Assembly (NCBI GenBank): GCA_907164885.2
Contig: OU015492.1
Location: forward strand, 196,889,460 to 196,953,459
From: Dolomedes plantarius
Taxonomy: Eukaryota; Arthropoda; Arachnida; Araneae; Dolomedidae
Length of the DNA: 64,000 nucleotides
Direction: 5' to 3'
Both the position numbers and the translations under genes were made by a program. Shown piece by piece: positions 36,378 to 49,173 of the stretch. The first letter of the stretch is position 1, and each line of letters begins with the position of its first letter. Under the pieces are notes generated by a model. The model did not search any database. It had not been told where the DNA came from and saw nothing but the letters and a program-made list of their open reading frames with translations.

Positions 36378-39102
36378 GACTAGAACGGCGGCGTTTTCTG
36401 TATACCTAAAACGGCGGGGAGCGGTCATTTTGACCGCTCCCTTGAAATGATTAAAAAATACACTTTTTTCCATGGTTTATTTTCTGAAACAAGTTTTTAA
36501 ATATATTTAGCTTTTAAATTTTACATTTTCATCACAAAAATTTTCCTCTCGGCTCATGATTTATTTTATAATGTTTATTTTTTGTCCAAGAGAATACTAT
36601 ATGTTTTTATAAAATCTATCAGTAATAAAATACAATAGGTACAAAATAAAACACACACTATACAAAGGGAATTACTTTGTATTGCACAAAATATTTTAAA
36701 TGTTTAGCACGTATTATAATTACTTAAAAAAATATACATTTAAAAGTTTAAATATTATGAAATTATACCTACATTATTCTTTTTTACAGTCTCTTCAAAC
36801 ACTCAACTTTATCATTTTGCTTGTACATAGCCGCAAACTGACTTTTAGCAATCAGATCAAATGTCCAGGGTTTTATTGCGGCATTTCTTGATTTGACATT
36901 GTTTGCGTTTCCTTGATATAGTGAATGCTACATCTGTACTTTGACTGAAATTGGAAAGCGGAGATGTCTTAGATGAAATATAACTTTTAAGGAGCTCATC
37001 AGATAATTGCAAAATATAATCAAGACGCTTGACGTTTAGACCAGTAATTTCCTTGTAAATATTCCAAGCATTGATAGCAGCTAAATCGAAAATATTAAAA
37101 AAACTTGTACTGGTCACCGTCGTGAAGCGGATTTAGTTGAATATTTTCTTGCCATCTGATCAAGCACATCTACACCGTATTTAGTAAAGTTGTAAAATTT
37201 AACAACCTCAGGGGTCTTCTTTTCATTGCCTTCCATTTCGAGCGTAGAATGTTGAGTGCTTAACAATAGTACATTTTTGAGTTTTTTCCCTTGATATGCC
37301 GTCAGAGTGATATTATCGTGCTTGAGAATATTGCTTGAATACAGTTCTCCCATTTTGAGCTTGAATGATTCCGATACTTCATTGCATGTTTCACAGGGCC
37401 TACGAGGCTAAGTCCTTTACTTATGAAATTTTGGCCAATTTTAATGATGTAAAAAAATTGTCAGTTGTGATGTTCCTTCCAGTATTTTGAAATGGTTCTG
37501 CTAAACGGCATACAGCATGTTCTCCAAATGTATCTTCATTGGGTCTACTTCGATTTTTTCCTAAATATGGAAAGCCATTTAACAAGTACTTTGAACGAAC
37601 ATCAGCTGCTAGCCAAAATTTTATCCCAAATTTATCCGGTTTTTGTGGCATATACTGTGTAACTGGGCAACGGGCCTTACTTGGGAATAGTTGCTCATCT
37701 ATCGTTATATTTGCACCTGCTTTGCAACACACTAAGCAATTTTCAATAAAGGTGTTCCAAATCTCTGATACTAGAGCAAATCAATCTGTTTGAAGTATTT
37801 CGAACCTTGTTGACTTCAGATCAAACCGCAAATATCTCTGGAATTCTTTGAATCTATCACGAGCCATTGTTTCATGAAAAGAGTTTAGGCCCCAAGTCTT
37901 GGACCACAAATTATCGATTGAAATACCTTTCGAAATAAAAGCTCCACGGGCATACAGTAAGGAAATAAAAGCGTCTAATTCATCTAAAGATACACTCCAA
38001 TGCGGATCCTGTAAGCAACTGTGAGCTTCAGCTTCCATGCACTTTTGTATGAGATGCAGAATTTTTTCGTTTATGAACAGTCTCCATGCGCTAGCAAAAT
38101 TCCCAAGAGTTACATGCCTAATGGCAAATGTGCTGGGTCCAGGAACTTCTCTCAATACATTGTGATGTTGCCGTCTTCCTAAAGAAAGAGTATCAGAAAG
38201 AACTGTAGTCCACACTGTTCCATCTTTTGCTACTTCATCATTTCGCTCATTTTGGTCATTTTGAGAGAGAGATGATTGCTGTTCCTGATTTTTTCTCAGT
38301 ACTCTACTTCGGTTTCGACGTCTTCTTTCTCTTGGACTTCTTTCATGTGAAGTACTTGCACTTCGGGAATCTATGTTTATCAATGAATCTTCTTTTTCAG
38401 ATTCAGAGGAGAAATCATTTTGTGCAGTTTCTGTAAAAAATGAGCATTCTTCCTCTGAAACTGGTTAACTTTCATTTTCAGAAATATATTCATCTTGAGA
38501 TAAATCCGATTTATCATCTGAGCCCGAATTGGTTTCAGATAAATTCTGCAACAGTTCTAAGATTTCCGTTTTAGACATTTTTCTTTTACCAACGGTTCTT
38601 TCAGACATTATGAGAGAAAATAGGAGTCCTAACAGTTCAAGAACTTCGAACTAATATTTGTCTTTCGAATAAATCACGTTTTCAAGCACGAAAAGAATTG
38701 CACGTGACCAGCAGATTTTTTTTCAAAGCTAACCCTCCCTTTATCCATTCCCGTAAAAACAAGTCTCTGCCAAGCAAATTCCATATGACTAGCAGGTTTT
38801 CCAATACCCCTCTCATTCTTACCCATTCCCATACAGTCATAGCAAAAAAAAAAAGAATAGAAAACACAACATAGACAGCTATGCCGGTTCAGCGGTCAAA
38901 ATAACCGCAGTCAGCCTTTCTAGGTATACCCCTTTATAGCGGCGATAATAATGCGCAGAAAAAAATATTTTTTGTCCGACATATTCTTTATGAATATTTA
39001 GGAAAAGTCAAAGAACAAACAAAAAATCAGATAATAAAAATGGGAGATATGAGCGTTTGAAAATCGTTTGCGGTCAAAATGACTGCTGCCGCCGTTCTAG
39101 TG
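36378..39102 (-). mobile_element. piggyBac-like transposon inserted in repeat R
   Basis: TTAA at 36374-36377 and 39103-39106. Terminal repeats GACTAGAACGGCGGC and CACTAGAACGGCGGC (reversed). 2725 bp. Subterminal GCGGTCA motifs recur, including a perfect palindrome at 36417-36441 (GGGAGCGGTCA on one arm) and GCGGTCAAAAT copies near 38893 and 39070. The uninterrupted R copy at 10.7 kb confirms both boundaries. Confidence 0.93.
36857..38608 (-). pseudogene. piggyBac transposase, broken
   Basis: The start at 38608 opens with MSERTVGKRKMSK and an acidic Ser/Glu-rich N-terminus. The DDE_Tnp_1_7-type domain follows. All three catalytic Asp blocks are visible: ANITIDEQLF, NITTDNFFTS and KYGVDVLDQMARKYS. 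The C-terminus reaches RKRKQCQIKKCRNKT, the start of the Cys-rich DNA-binding tail, and stops there. Damage: TAA at 38465, TGA at 37781, a stop at 37421 followed by lost sequence, and frame changes before 37353 and 37117. About 550-580 residues would be expected; this copy cannot make an intact protein. Confidence 0.9.
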
Positions 39103-39106
39103 TTAA

Positions 39107-39282
39107 TAATTTTAGCCATCTTTAAGCAGTATTGAATTCATTTTCAGTAAATTTTCTTTTGTAGACTTGTGCAGTCATCTATCGGCCGGGACGGGAACGA
39201 AAAGTTAAACTCAAGTTAACTTCCAATTAACTATATTTTCTTTCAAGTTGATGGGATAATTCATCAAAAAATTTTTAAAAAA
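39107..39282. repeat. dispersed repeat R, middle block
   Basis: Matches about 10865-11045 of the uninterrupted copy, from AGCCATCTTTAAGCAG to ATTCATCAAAAA. It lies between the piggyBac and Tc1 insertions. Confidence 0.9.
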
Positions 39283-39284
39283 TA

Positions 39285-40693
39285 CACTGCTGGCCACCCA
39301 AATTGCAACACCAAGAAAGACAAGAGATATCACAACAAAATTTATTTTGTAGATAACATGTTGACCAAGTATCAAATGATTAAATTTATAGACTTCTGTG
39401 AAGTGTGGTTCCTGCCAAAATCAGTAGCCAGAGTAGCCGCCATTGTTGGAGATCACCGCTGCCACACGCCTCGGCATTGATTCAAAGAGACTTTGGATGA
39501 GTTCTTGCGGTACAGCAAACCAAGCAGCTTCCACACGTTGCCAAAGTTGATCTGCTGTGGCAGCTGGGGATGGAATCTCGGTCAATCGTAGAGCAACCAT
39601 GGACCACATGTTTTCTATCGGTGAAAGATCCGGAGAGCGAGGCGGCCAGGGAAGCAATTCAATCTGGCGATTGACGAAGAACCGTTAGATAATGCGTGCC
39701 ACGTGTAGTCGCGCATTATCCTGTTGAAATATGGCTGTGGGCAAGCCCTGAAGGTAAGGAAGGACAACTGGCTCTAACACCTCGGAGATGTAGCGCTGGC
39801 TGTTTAAAGTACCGGCAATGCGTACTAGAGGTGTGTGAGAGTGATATCCAATACCGCCCCATACCATAATACCCGGTGCAGGAACAGTGTGGCGGTGCAT
39901 AACGCAGCTGTTCAGCATCCTCTCTTCACGGTGTCTCCAGACTCGAATGCGACCATCGTGGTGTTGCAGACAGAAGCGTGACTCGTTAGTAAAGACAATT
40001 TCATTCCATTATGCCGTCCACATCCTTCTGTCATCGCACCATTGGCGGCGGAGACGTCTGTGGTTCTGCGTCAAGAGTAGACAAAGCAATGGACGTCTTG
40101 CGGACAGACCACTCTGCTGTAAACGGCGTCGAATGGTACGCGCACACACTGGATGATGCGTTACAGACTGGATGTGCTGTGCTATGGCTCGTGATGTGAC
40201 TGAGCGATCCGTCACTGCCATGCGCACAATTTGCCTGTCATCACGTGAAGTGGTGCGCTGAGGTGGATGCGATCAAACACGCCGGTCAGTCGTACCCTCC
40301 GGCATCCAACGATCACATATCCGCATTACAGTTGTTTGGTTTCGTCGAACACGACTACCGATTTCCCCGAAAGATAATCCACAATCTCGGTAGGCCACTA
40401 TCCTTCCACTGTCGAACTCGGATACTTGATCAAAAGATGATCGCTGTTTTCGACGAGGCATAATTGATCGTTTTTTTGAAAAAACCACAAGAAAAACACA
40501 ATTGCCGAACTTGAAATCGTCGAAATCTCCAAGCCTTAAATAGCACTTTGAAGTGGCGCCACAGGCGCGTGTGATGTGCGTCTGCGCTGAAATTCTAATC
40601 ATTTGCATATCTCTCCTCCGCTAATGCATGTTGTAAATTTCATGTTATTTGCATGTTTCCTTCAGGGTGTTGCATATACAGTGGCCAGCAGTG
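39285..40693 (-). mobile_element. Tc1-like element (family 1, copy 1) inserted in repeat R
   Basis: TA at 39283-39284 and 40694-40695. Inverted ends start CACTGCTGGCCAC and reach GCAACACC at base 28 on both sides. 1409 bp, minus-strand transposase. A close relative lies at 56915-58321 in the opposite orientation. Confidence 0.93.
39421..40470 (-). pseudogene. Tc1 transposase (family 1, copy 1), broken
   Basis: The whole frame is readable from MPRRKQRSSFDQVSEFD through two helix-turn-helix motifs to the C-terminal SNNGGYSGY. The catalytic region retains AIFQQDNARLHVA and SPDLSPIENMW. Premature stops are TGA at 40273 (an Arg codon in copy 2), TAA at 40009 (Glu in copy 2) and TAA at 39685, the last also present in copy 2. 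No frameshift is needed to follow it. Confidence 0.9.
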
Positions 40694-40695
40694 TA

Positions 40696-40795
40696 TTTAT
40701 TAATACATAGAATTGTTAAATTTATATGATTCGACAGAAAATTTAAAAACATGGTATATAAAATATTCTTTTTATCTTGTAATTATTTTCCTGTA
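40696..40795. repeat. dispersed repeat R, right block
   Basis: Matches about 11047-11145 (TATTTATTAATACATAGAAT ... TTTTATCTTGTAA). Similarity to the intact copy stops soon after. Confidence 0.88.
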
Positions 40796-40799
40796 ATGT

Positions 40800-41780
40800 T
40801 AACATCTTACGATGTCTCGCAATATACATACATGTCGAATATAAATAAAACATGACGTCATTTTCATGTGGCGAAATTTTTGCATGCCCGAGACATCAGG
40901 GTAATCACCTGCTTATCTTCGTTTATAACCCAGTAAAGTGGGGGAAAGGGGGCAGGAGGGTGCTGAACAGAAAAGGACGACAACTTATTTAGATTAAACG
41001 CAAATTATGAAATTAATAACTGATTAGATATTTGTAAGTCTTACGTATGAAACAAGTTAGTTATATGTATATAGGGTTTCAGTACAAATATTTCATGAAC
41101 ATTTATACTACACATAAGATGACTCATAAAGCTAATGGATGAATTAAGTTTATTACGTTTAAATATTTATATAATACTCTCCGCCCTTTGCTGTAATATT
41201 TCTTCCATTATATTCGCACGGGTCATGAATTCTTTCAAGAAACGGCTGATACTCATGTTGATGTCTTATGAAAGGATGAAAAGAGAATGTAATCATGCAT
41301 CTGCAGAAGGGAAATATTTTGAAAATTGTTTCATATTTCTAATATTCTTCAGAAAAAATTCTGGTATAAATTTTTTTCCAAAACAACATAAAATGGTTAG
41401 GTCACATTTTCAGAAAACTCTGTAATCAAGTTTAAAGTCATTGTTTTAAAAATTTATTAGTTTTAAGAGTTTCGTTGAACTGATTAGTACAGAAATGATT
41501 CCTGCAACTCAATGCGTTCCTGGAAATGTTATTTAAAAGTCAAAAATTTCGTAAGTCTTTAAAATAAATCAATATTTTTTCATAAAAAAATTATGTTTTA
41601 TACTTGAGTTTTTTTAGATTGCAGTTTTCAGCTCTTACATTTTATTATGTTCAAATTGATATCATTGTGTTATAATGCTATGTGTATATGATTTCTTCTT
41701 GTGATCGTGATTATAAAAGATTAGCACATTCCATTCAAAATAAAAGAATAAAACTGGAATTCACTTACTACACTTTATTT
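40800..41780. other. AT-rich sequence, nothing recognised
   Basis: A 96-codon frame at 41135-41425 has no recognisable domain and is treated as chance. Confidence 0.35.
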
Positions 41781-41787
41781 AAGACTT

Positions 41788-42030
41788 AAGTTAGGGGAGC
41801 ACAAAAATTATTTTCACGTGGACATCGCAAATCTTAGCACGAAAATTATTTGCACGTGTACATCACAATTTTTAGCGCGAATATATTTGCACTATTACAT
41901 CACAATTCTTAGCATAGAAATTATTGGCACTTGTACATCACAATTCTTAGCACGAAAATTTTTTGCACTTTTACATCACAATACTTAGCACAGAAATTAT
42001 TGGCACTTGGACATCACAATTCTTAGCAAA
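41788..42030. repeat. 38-bp minisatellite, about six copies
   Basis: ACATC(A/G)CAA starts at 41822, 41860, 41897, 41935, 41973 and 42011. Each unit continues TTCTTAGCAC-GAAA(A)TTATT(T/G)GCAC. The last units alternate between GAAATTATTGGCACTTG and GAAAATT-TTTGCACTTT forms, hinting at a 76-bp pair. Confidence 0.88.
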
Positions 42031-42240
42031 AGACCAAGAAACATCGATCAATTCCGCATTTGTACAAATCAGTCCAACACATGCGCAGGAACTGGGCCTA
42101 CATAAGCTCGATTTAAAACCCTTCGTAGACCAGTTGTATCTCCTTTGTGCCACTCGTGCTTCAGAAAACCCTCTCTATAAGAACATCTACGGGCACTCTC
42201 TCCGAAAAAATTCGAAGACTGACTTTACATAACATTCTTC
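42031..42240. other. short GC-richer unassigned block
   Basis: Open on both strands for about 60-80 codons but with no recognised motif. May be single-copy or a repeat edge. Confidence 0.25.
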
Positions 42241-45012
42241 AGCCGGAAAAATAAAAAATTTCCACACCTTTCCTGTTGCCAACGTTTTTTTTTAAACTTT
42301 GTAAGAAGTCCTGGATAATGTCCGATTGGGCGAGCAGGAGCGAAGTAAAACCAGTTCCGTCTAGTTTCAAATTGGATGTTCCGGAACCAGTTTTAAGTTG
42401 ATGTTTTCATAACACTATGATACACCTGTATTCTTATATAAGCTTGCAGAAACTCAAGTATATATATATATATATTTTTAAAGTACAAAAATATTAGAAT
42501 AACGCTGCCAAAAATAAATTATAAATCACAGCCAATTATATATGACAGCCAAAGATAAATTATAAATGCATATATCCTTCATAGGAATTTGTTTGCACTG
42601 ATTAATACAGCAAATGTGTATGTTTTCTAGCTAATAAATATTTCATATTTTTATACTTTTCCATTCATGATTGCTTTCTAATTCTCTCTTTGATATTATT
42701 TTATGATTTATATTATTATTTTACGTGTTTGAATTTTCAGTAGTTCTTATCTATCAAAAATCTATTCAAAGGCTTTTTTAGTTTTTGTTTCACAACGTAG
42801 CATACCAAATTTAAAGGAATTTGGAAAAAAAACACTCACGGATAGAACATAAATTACTCAAAAAAATTTATTTTGAAGCATAGTAAAGGAAACTCATGAA
42901 AAATGCACTCATTTATAACATGAAAAGAGTAGCACACAAGGATTTCTCTTCCCATTAGCTTTATTGTTGTGCGCTCATTTTCAATTAACAGTTTTTTTTC
43001 TCGAACAATTTTGCTTCATTTTGTTTGCGATTTCAGTTTTTGAAGAAAATACCTTAAAAATCAGAGGAATGTGAACGTTATAAAACGTCCGATTTTTCTA
43101 GAATTACTATGCAAGAAGACTCATTATCTCTTTGGAAAATGAATTTGTTTTGATTATTCAATCTTAAAAATATGTTAGTTGATTAATATAAAAGGGATTC
43201 TTTATTGTCGATGTCTTCTTTGAGTAAATAATATACAAGACGGGGGAAGAAACTAACTGTTCGACGAAAAAACCAGATTTCTTCTCATAAATTTTAAGAT
43301 TGATTAAACAGTTTACATTACTTGAAATTTCCAACTGTCCCTTCTTTTAAAAGTTGAATAGCTACGTCTTCAATTTTAATGTATGCTATATTTTAGTTTC
43401 AAGGAAAGTACCTTCCGTGACCTAATCAAAATCTTCTTTGTAATAATATTTGTAAATCAGTAATATGAATATTTAAACTACCACTACATGAAGTGTCTTT
43501 TGAGATAAACAAACTAATAAGTAATGCTATCGTGTGTTGGTAAATGACTATAGTTTCTAATCCACAAAAATTTTTGAATTATTTAAAATATGGGAATTCC
43601 CGTAATTGGAAATAGCTGGTTAATGTATTACCAAGACTTGCAGGGGATTTAATGAGTTATTTTGCTTGCGAAAGCCGTCTTTGACATTTTTCCCTCAGAC
43701 GTTCTACTTTACTTAATAAAAAGTTCAAAACAATGCTTAAATATTAAAATAGAAAAAATGAGCTCCTTAAAATCCACAGTAAGGGTTAATTTAATCAAGC
43801 CATCGTCTTATAGGTTGGAAAAAAAACTGTGAGTTCGTAACGTCAAAAAAATTTAACGTTTTCACGTTTTATGTAATCAATCTTTCTTCCACTCCCCTTA
43901 CACATGAAAAATATTGCTTCGTATTTGAAACTATGTCATTTTTAAATTTCAACCAAAGATAAAGGCAAATTCATTCGTAGTTTTTGTTTTAAACGCAAAG
44001 ATAAAACAACCCAGCTTCAGCACATTTTTAAATTCAATATTGAAATTGTTTTCACGGTATTAAATTTCAGTTCACTCAGTTGATCCATTTGAGAGCTTTA
44101 AAATGTAGTTTATTCATGAGTTCAATTTATGCCATAAAGATGGGAAAACTGCTGTATAATCCTCAACTTCCGAAGCACGTATAAGCATAACATTCCCACA
44201 AATAAGCTTAAAGTTATATAGCCACTTTGCTAGAAGACAATATTTTGATTTTTTTTACATTTAAATTATGATATTACGTGCAAAATGGAAAGTTGCTTTC
44301 AGACACAGTCGCGTAAATTTTTTTCAAACTATTCACGGATAGTATTTGAATAAAATCTAAAAATAATACTTTTCATAGAAGTTAAGGTATATTTATGGTT
44401 ACGTAAATTTCGCATAAAAAATATCGAAATTTCGCAACAACAAAAAAACTCATTGTATAAAATTCCGCATTTATTCGCAAAAAAATATATAAATTCAAAT
44501 ATTTCACGTTTATTTAAAAAAAATTGCAATTTTACTTACTTTGATAGGTAAGTATCAGAATTCTTAGTTAAAAGTTAACATTGTAGGAGTCTCCATATTA
44601 CGTTACTGAAGTCTTTGCCTTTTGTCATTAATTACTATGTTGTACATACTAAAAAATCTCAACATCTATTCTGTTAACAGGGACTATAGAAGATTTGTAT
44701 AGCTGCCTTTGCAAAGTTAAGGTTGCAGCACTTCATTGCAATTAAAATCTGTATAACATCAACAGGAGTTTCTTGTTGACTACTGTAAGTAGCTGAAATA
44801 CCCTTGACTTTGACGCTCAAGACACGATCTTAAATCTAATAAATTGCTCCACAAAACTTGATGACTGATTTTTACAGTTAGAATTTTAGGTTCGACTTCG
44901 GTAAGTACAAACTGTCCAGGTGACATTCGGAGGAAATCCGAAGGAGAGGGAGATTTTTAAGATATAGGCCTCGAGTGGTCTTAGTTTAGCTATTATGTTA
45001 ATAAATTATTAC
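42241..45012. other. AT-rich sequence, nothing recognised
   Basis: About 2.8 kb with only short chance frames and a short TA run at 42461. Confidence 0.4.
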
Positions 45013-45014
45013 TA

Positions 45015-46233
45015 CACTGAAGTGCCACTGAATTAGGGATACCTACCTAGTAACGAGATGGGCCTCCTCTGGCCTTGATAACGGCTGCCACACGACGAGG
45101 CATAGATTCAACAAGTTTCTAGAAAAGTTGCACGGGAATGGCTTGCCAAATATTGGCTAAAGCTGTCCATAATTCAGTAAGGTTCTTTGGTGTTGTGTGA
45201 TGTCCTTTCACGCCTTGTTCCAAAACATCCCAAAGATGCCCAATAGGATTTAAGTCTGGGCTTCTAGGTGGCCAATTAATGACAGAGAAGTCAGAGGAAT
45301 GCTCATCCAACCAGCCAGTACCCAACCGGGACTTATGAGAGGTACAGTTGTCTTGTTGGAAAACTCCATTACCGTGCGGATAACAGAACAACATAAACGG
45401 ATGGAGGTGATCATCCAGCAACTCTACATACCGAATTGCATTGAGGGAGGTTGGTACACGAACCAAAGATACCGAACTGTGCCACGAATAAATACCCCAG
45501 ACCATGATTGAGCCACCATGCCCTTGTACAGTTCCAGCCAGGCATGCAGGATCCATGGCTTCATGAGCCGGACGCCATATTCTCAGCCTCCCGTCGGAGT
45601 TAAGTAGTCGGAATCGAGACTCATCACTCCATGCTACACGTTTCCAGTCCTCTACACTCCAGTCTCTGTGCTCTCTTGCCCAGGCAAGACGTGCAGCCTG
45701 ATGGCGAGTATAGAGCAATGGTACTCTCGTAGGTCGACGGCTCCCGAAACCCATACGGTGAAGCGAGCGTTGCACAGTCCGTTTACTGACTGTACGACTG
45801 GCACCGTCATTAAACTGGGTGGTAATTTGAACTAATGTTTGGCTTCGCTGGCTACGTACAATACGCTTGAGCCGTCTCTCACCACGCAATGTCAAGGCTA
45901 ATTGTCCTTTGCAGTTTGCCCGATCGCTAGTTTTTTTCCACCATCCATGTATTCTTGGTATACTCTTGACACTGTCGACCTTGAAAATCCTAGCTGTCTG
46001 ACGATTTCGGAAATTGAATGGTCCATGCGTCGCGCACCTACGATTTGTCCGCGATCGAAGGCGTCTAAATCAGGCAGTTTACCCATACTGGCAATTCCAA
46101 CAACTTATTCAGAACAACCACAGTACGCGCTATATATGCAGTTACCACAGCGCCCTCTCTTGCGCATACATGATGCGCAGCGCTACACAATTTGCATAGG
46201 CTTTGCAATCCCTAATTCAGTGGCACTTTAGTG
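45015..46233 (-). mobile_element. Tc1-like element (family 2)
   Basis: TA at 45013-45014 and 46234-46235. Inverted ends CACTGAAGTGCCACTGAATT and CACTAAAGTGCCACTGAATT (reversed), continuing AGGGAT. 1219 bp, minus-strand transposase. The family differs from the CACTGCTGGCC elements at 39285 and 56915. Confidence 0.92.
45047..46086 (-). pseudogene. Tc1 transposase (family 2), nearly full length but inactivated
   Basis: Reads from MGKLPDLDAFDRGQIVGARR (46086) to PSRY-TAG (45047). Domains in order: paired-like helix-turn-helix (QLGFSRSTVSRVYQEY), a second DNA-binding segment, then the DDE domain with VAWSDESRF and VFQQDNCTSHKS. The expected third acidic residue is missing: SPDLNPIGHLWD has Gly where Tc1 proteins have Glu. 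Also broken by a one-base frame change in an A7 run near 45930 and by TAG at 45119, about 24 codons before the natural end. Otherwise long open stretches (258 codons) suggest fairly recent loss. Confidence 0.92.
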
Positions 46234-46235
46234 TA

Positions 46236-47398
46236 TTATTACCTAATTTCGCTAAAAGAACCGTTTATCACCGAGTTTTCGCCGAAAAGTAGTAAAGAAA
46301 TAATTTTTACATTTGTTCGCTCATATCGGCAAATTTCTCATTTATTCGCATCCATTTCGTAAATACGAAACTTATGTATCAATATGTATAATATATACAG
46401 CTCAAAATATAACTGATTATATTCTCCACTGAAAATATATTTAAGGGGACACAATATGAAGCGCAATTAGATGGCAATAATAACCACGAAAGAGATTTTT
46501 AAAAAAATTGTGCAAAAATTGGTGAATTATCTAATATCAAACCAAATAATCTCTGATAAGTAAATGTCAAAGTTGCATAACTTCTTGTAAACCCTCTCTA
46601 CTACAAAATATGATCACCTATATCAATGATCATGGCACCTAGTCTGAACTTTCATCTCCCGTAAATGTAAATCTAATCCAGTGTAAAAAAGAAATTTTTA
46701 GCTGTTCTCATTTTAATAGAATACGATTATTATATAAATAACTTCTCAGAAAAGACAACTGGTGTATATTCTGCGGCTTCATATTCTCCTCGTTTCATTT
46801 CTCATTGGTTACAAACCATTTATAAAAGAACACTAAGTGGTTTAGGACTTTGAAGCAAGCAGTCATAATTGGAAATAACAGACGGAGATAATTTAACTTC
46901 GATACCGGCGAAATTCTTATACCATAGAGAGAAAGCACAGCTTGTTGTTTGTAAAGCCCTGTTCACCATTTTACCTGCGTACAAGTATTGAACATCCCTA
47001 TTCATTGATAATAAAGAACCTTGTCTTCGAATTTTACGCTCCTTTCTAGTATTTCAAAACCGATTCTCCAGCTTCCACTTTGGGACATTTCAGGAACTTG
47101 TCGATGAGATATATTTGGCCATCTATTGATTAGGCTTTTTGGTTTTTCCTGAATGACGTAAAATACATACAGTTGATATAGGATGAAACACTGGCAATTC
47201 GATTTTTTTCTACACGAATTCTTTTTTAAAATGTTTCTTGCAAGTCAACATATCCAGACAGTCTAATGTTGGAATTCATGCCAAATTCTTGCAATTGCCG
47301 TTGCACGCGTAACACATTTCCTCACTTTACATCTGCATGACTTCAAATACAGTTTAGCTATTTATGAAAGGTAGGTTTCATCCGTAAGCATTGTGAAG
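46236..47398. other. no gene recognised
   Basis: TTAAGGGGACACAATATG at 46440 looks like the left end of a ~730-bp TTAA MITE, but no partner end was found. A minus-strand frame around 46820-47060 looks mildly protein-like but has no recognised family. Confidence 0.35.
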
Positions 47399-47402
47399 TT
47401 AA

Positions 47403-47556
47403 CCTTTAGATTACGGATCCTACTTTCCGTTTCCCTCTTTAGAACTGGAAATTTCCAACCCCTTTTGTAAGAACGGCCATTAAGGGGGTTATATATATAT
47501 ATATATACATTCATTCTAAGGCCCGTATTCTTGGGATACGTGCTATCCCACCAAGG
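47403..47556. mobile_element. TTAA-flanked MITE (copy 2 of 3), short
   Basis: TTAA at 47399-47402 and 47557-47560. Left end CCTTTAGATTACGGATCC; right end (reversed) CCTTGGTGGGATAGC. Shares GAAATTTCCA-type, GTAAGAACGGCCATTAA and GCCCGTATTCTTGGGATAC blocks with 6831-7213, but with a much shorter TA run (about 18 bases). Confidence 0.72.
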
Positions 47557-47560
47557 TTAA

Positions 47561-49172
47561 GTTATATATATACTAATTTACGCTGATTTTTTTTAGCTGT
47601 AAACTTATTTTGCGGCAAAATAAATCTTTTTTTCTGTATCAATGTAAAGAGCGTAATTTATATTAAGTAAGTTTCTTGAAATCAGTAAAATAAGAGAAAA
47701 CTGGTATTGATATTATTAAACAAATATGCTAGTTGTTCCGAATAACTTTATGTGACCAACAACATTTTGAAGGCAGTTTCAAGTATTATTATTATTATTA
47801 TTATTATATCATGAAATCTAGTAAAATATCACTTCTTTACCTCACTTGTTAACGTAAAGGATTATGACTCGAAATTTTCAATCACGTCCCTTAAAAAGCC
47901 GAAAGATATTGCAAAATAACTGAATCATCCTTAAACACACCGCATGTATAACACGTTTCCCATTTTAAAAGAAAATAAGACACAAATTGTTCATTTAATA
48001 TGGTAAACGAACGTATAACAATCCGATCAATGAATTTAATTTCGCTAAACAATCCAGAAAAGATCGCCAAACTTATTCAAAATTATAACATTTCAAATTA
48101 TTTTGCACTCTCCGTGAAATATTTCCCTTTACACAGCATTCACTTAAGGCATGAAATAAATTTCCTAATGGAAGTTTGTTTTAGTAATTCTACGAAGTTA
48201 CCTTTTTAAGCAGACTTAATGGATTTTGTTTTAATATTCTGAAGAATGAATTTCTTTATTTCTGAGATATGAAACTTACTTTTCAAGAGCAAAACGTTTT
48301 ATATGCATTACAATGAAAAATCAAAATTTATCTCCGTAGAGAATATTTTGTTTTACGTGACTTTATTTAAAGAGCATATATTTTTCGCATTTATTGAAAT
48401 AACGTTACAGAATTTTATATTCAAAAGTTAAATGCTTTTTAAATGAAACTGCGCTATTAAAAGTATTTAACTTTTTATGTTAAAAATTTACATAGATACA
48501 AGTATTAGTTTATATTTTAATGTGAAATAGCTTTTTCAAAACTTTATCAGTCCCTACATATTCTACGTCTGTGGCTACCCTTAATCCTCAGATAAAAGTT
48601 TGATGTTTCAAAAAGGTTTTCCAAAGTCCGTAAAAATATCATAAAATTCAGAAAGGGAATGTGATCAAACCCACATGAGATATAGTAGGGAGAGAGTTCG
48701 ATTTACAGTGTGAGTGTTTCTTTTTAAAAAAAATATTTTAAGCTTCCCACAATATGCGAAAATATTTCAAGAAAAGTCGGTTTATATTAGAATCTCAAAA
48801 GATGTTTTTAACCCTTACTGCGCACAGAACGTAATAAAAATTTTTGACGATCTTAAGGAAATAATAAAAATCTGCTGTAAAAAAAATTGATCACTTTATA
48901 AAATGCTTCATAATGCTAAGAAATTTCATTAATGTCCTTTATGAGACACAAGTATATTCAGTGTTTTTCTCTTCACACTCCTAAATCTTTTCTGTGATTT
49001 GCACCCTATTTAATCACATTCATTTAAGTCAACGTGCAAAATTTCTTTCAAAGAAATGTTGCCTCTATGTGGAGTATTTGTAACAGAAGAAGTTACAGTA
49101 GATAAACTAGAATAATGCAACATTATTATTTTGTACAAATCGAGAAATACATTGAAGCAAATTACTTCAATA
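47561..49172. other. AT-rich sequence with an (ATT)n run, nothing else
   Basis: (ATT)n at about 47786-47808. No exons or repeat ends supported. Confidence 0.4.
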
Positions 49173-49173
49173 T

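Noticed and set aside
41135..41425. 96-residue plus-strand frame
   Set aside because: AT-rich composition, no domain, no splice or promoter context; likely chance.
41788..42030. CRISPR-like regular array
   Set aside because: Units are contiguous with no unique spacers, units vary, and the genome is eukaryotic; it is a minisatellite.
46440..46470. Fourth TTAAGGGGAC-type MITE
   Set aside because: Only a left-end-like sequence was found; no matching right end within the following kilobase.
46820..47060. Possible minus-strand retrogene
   Set aside because: Mildly protein-like translation, but no recognised motif, short open length and no supporting boundaries.
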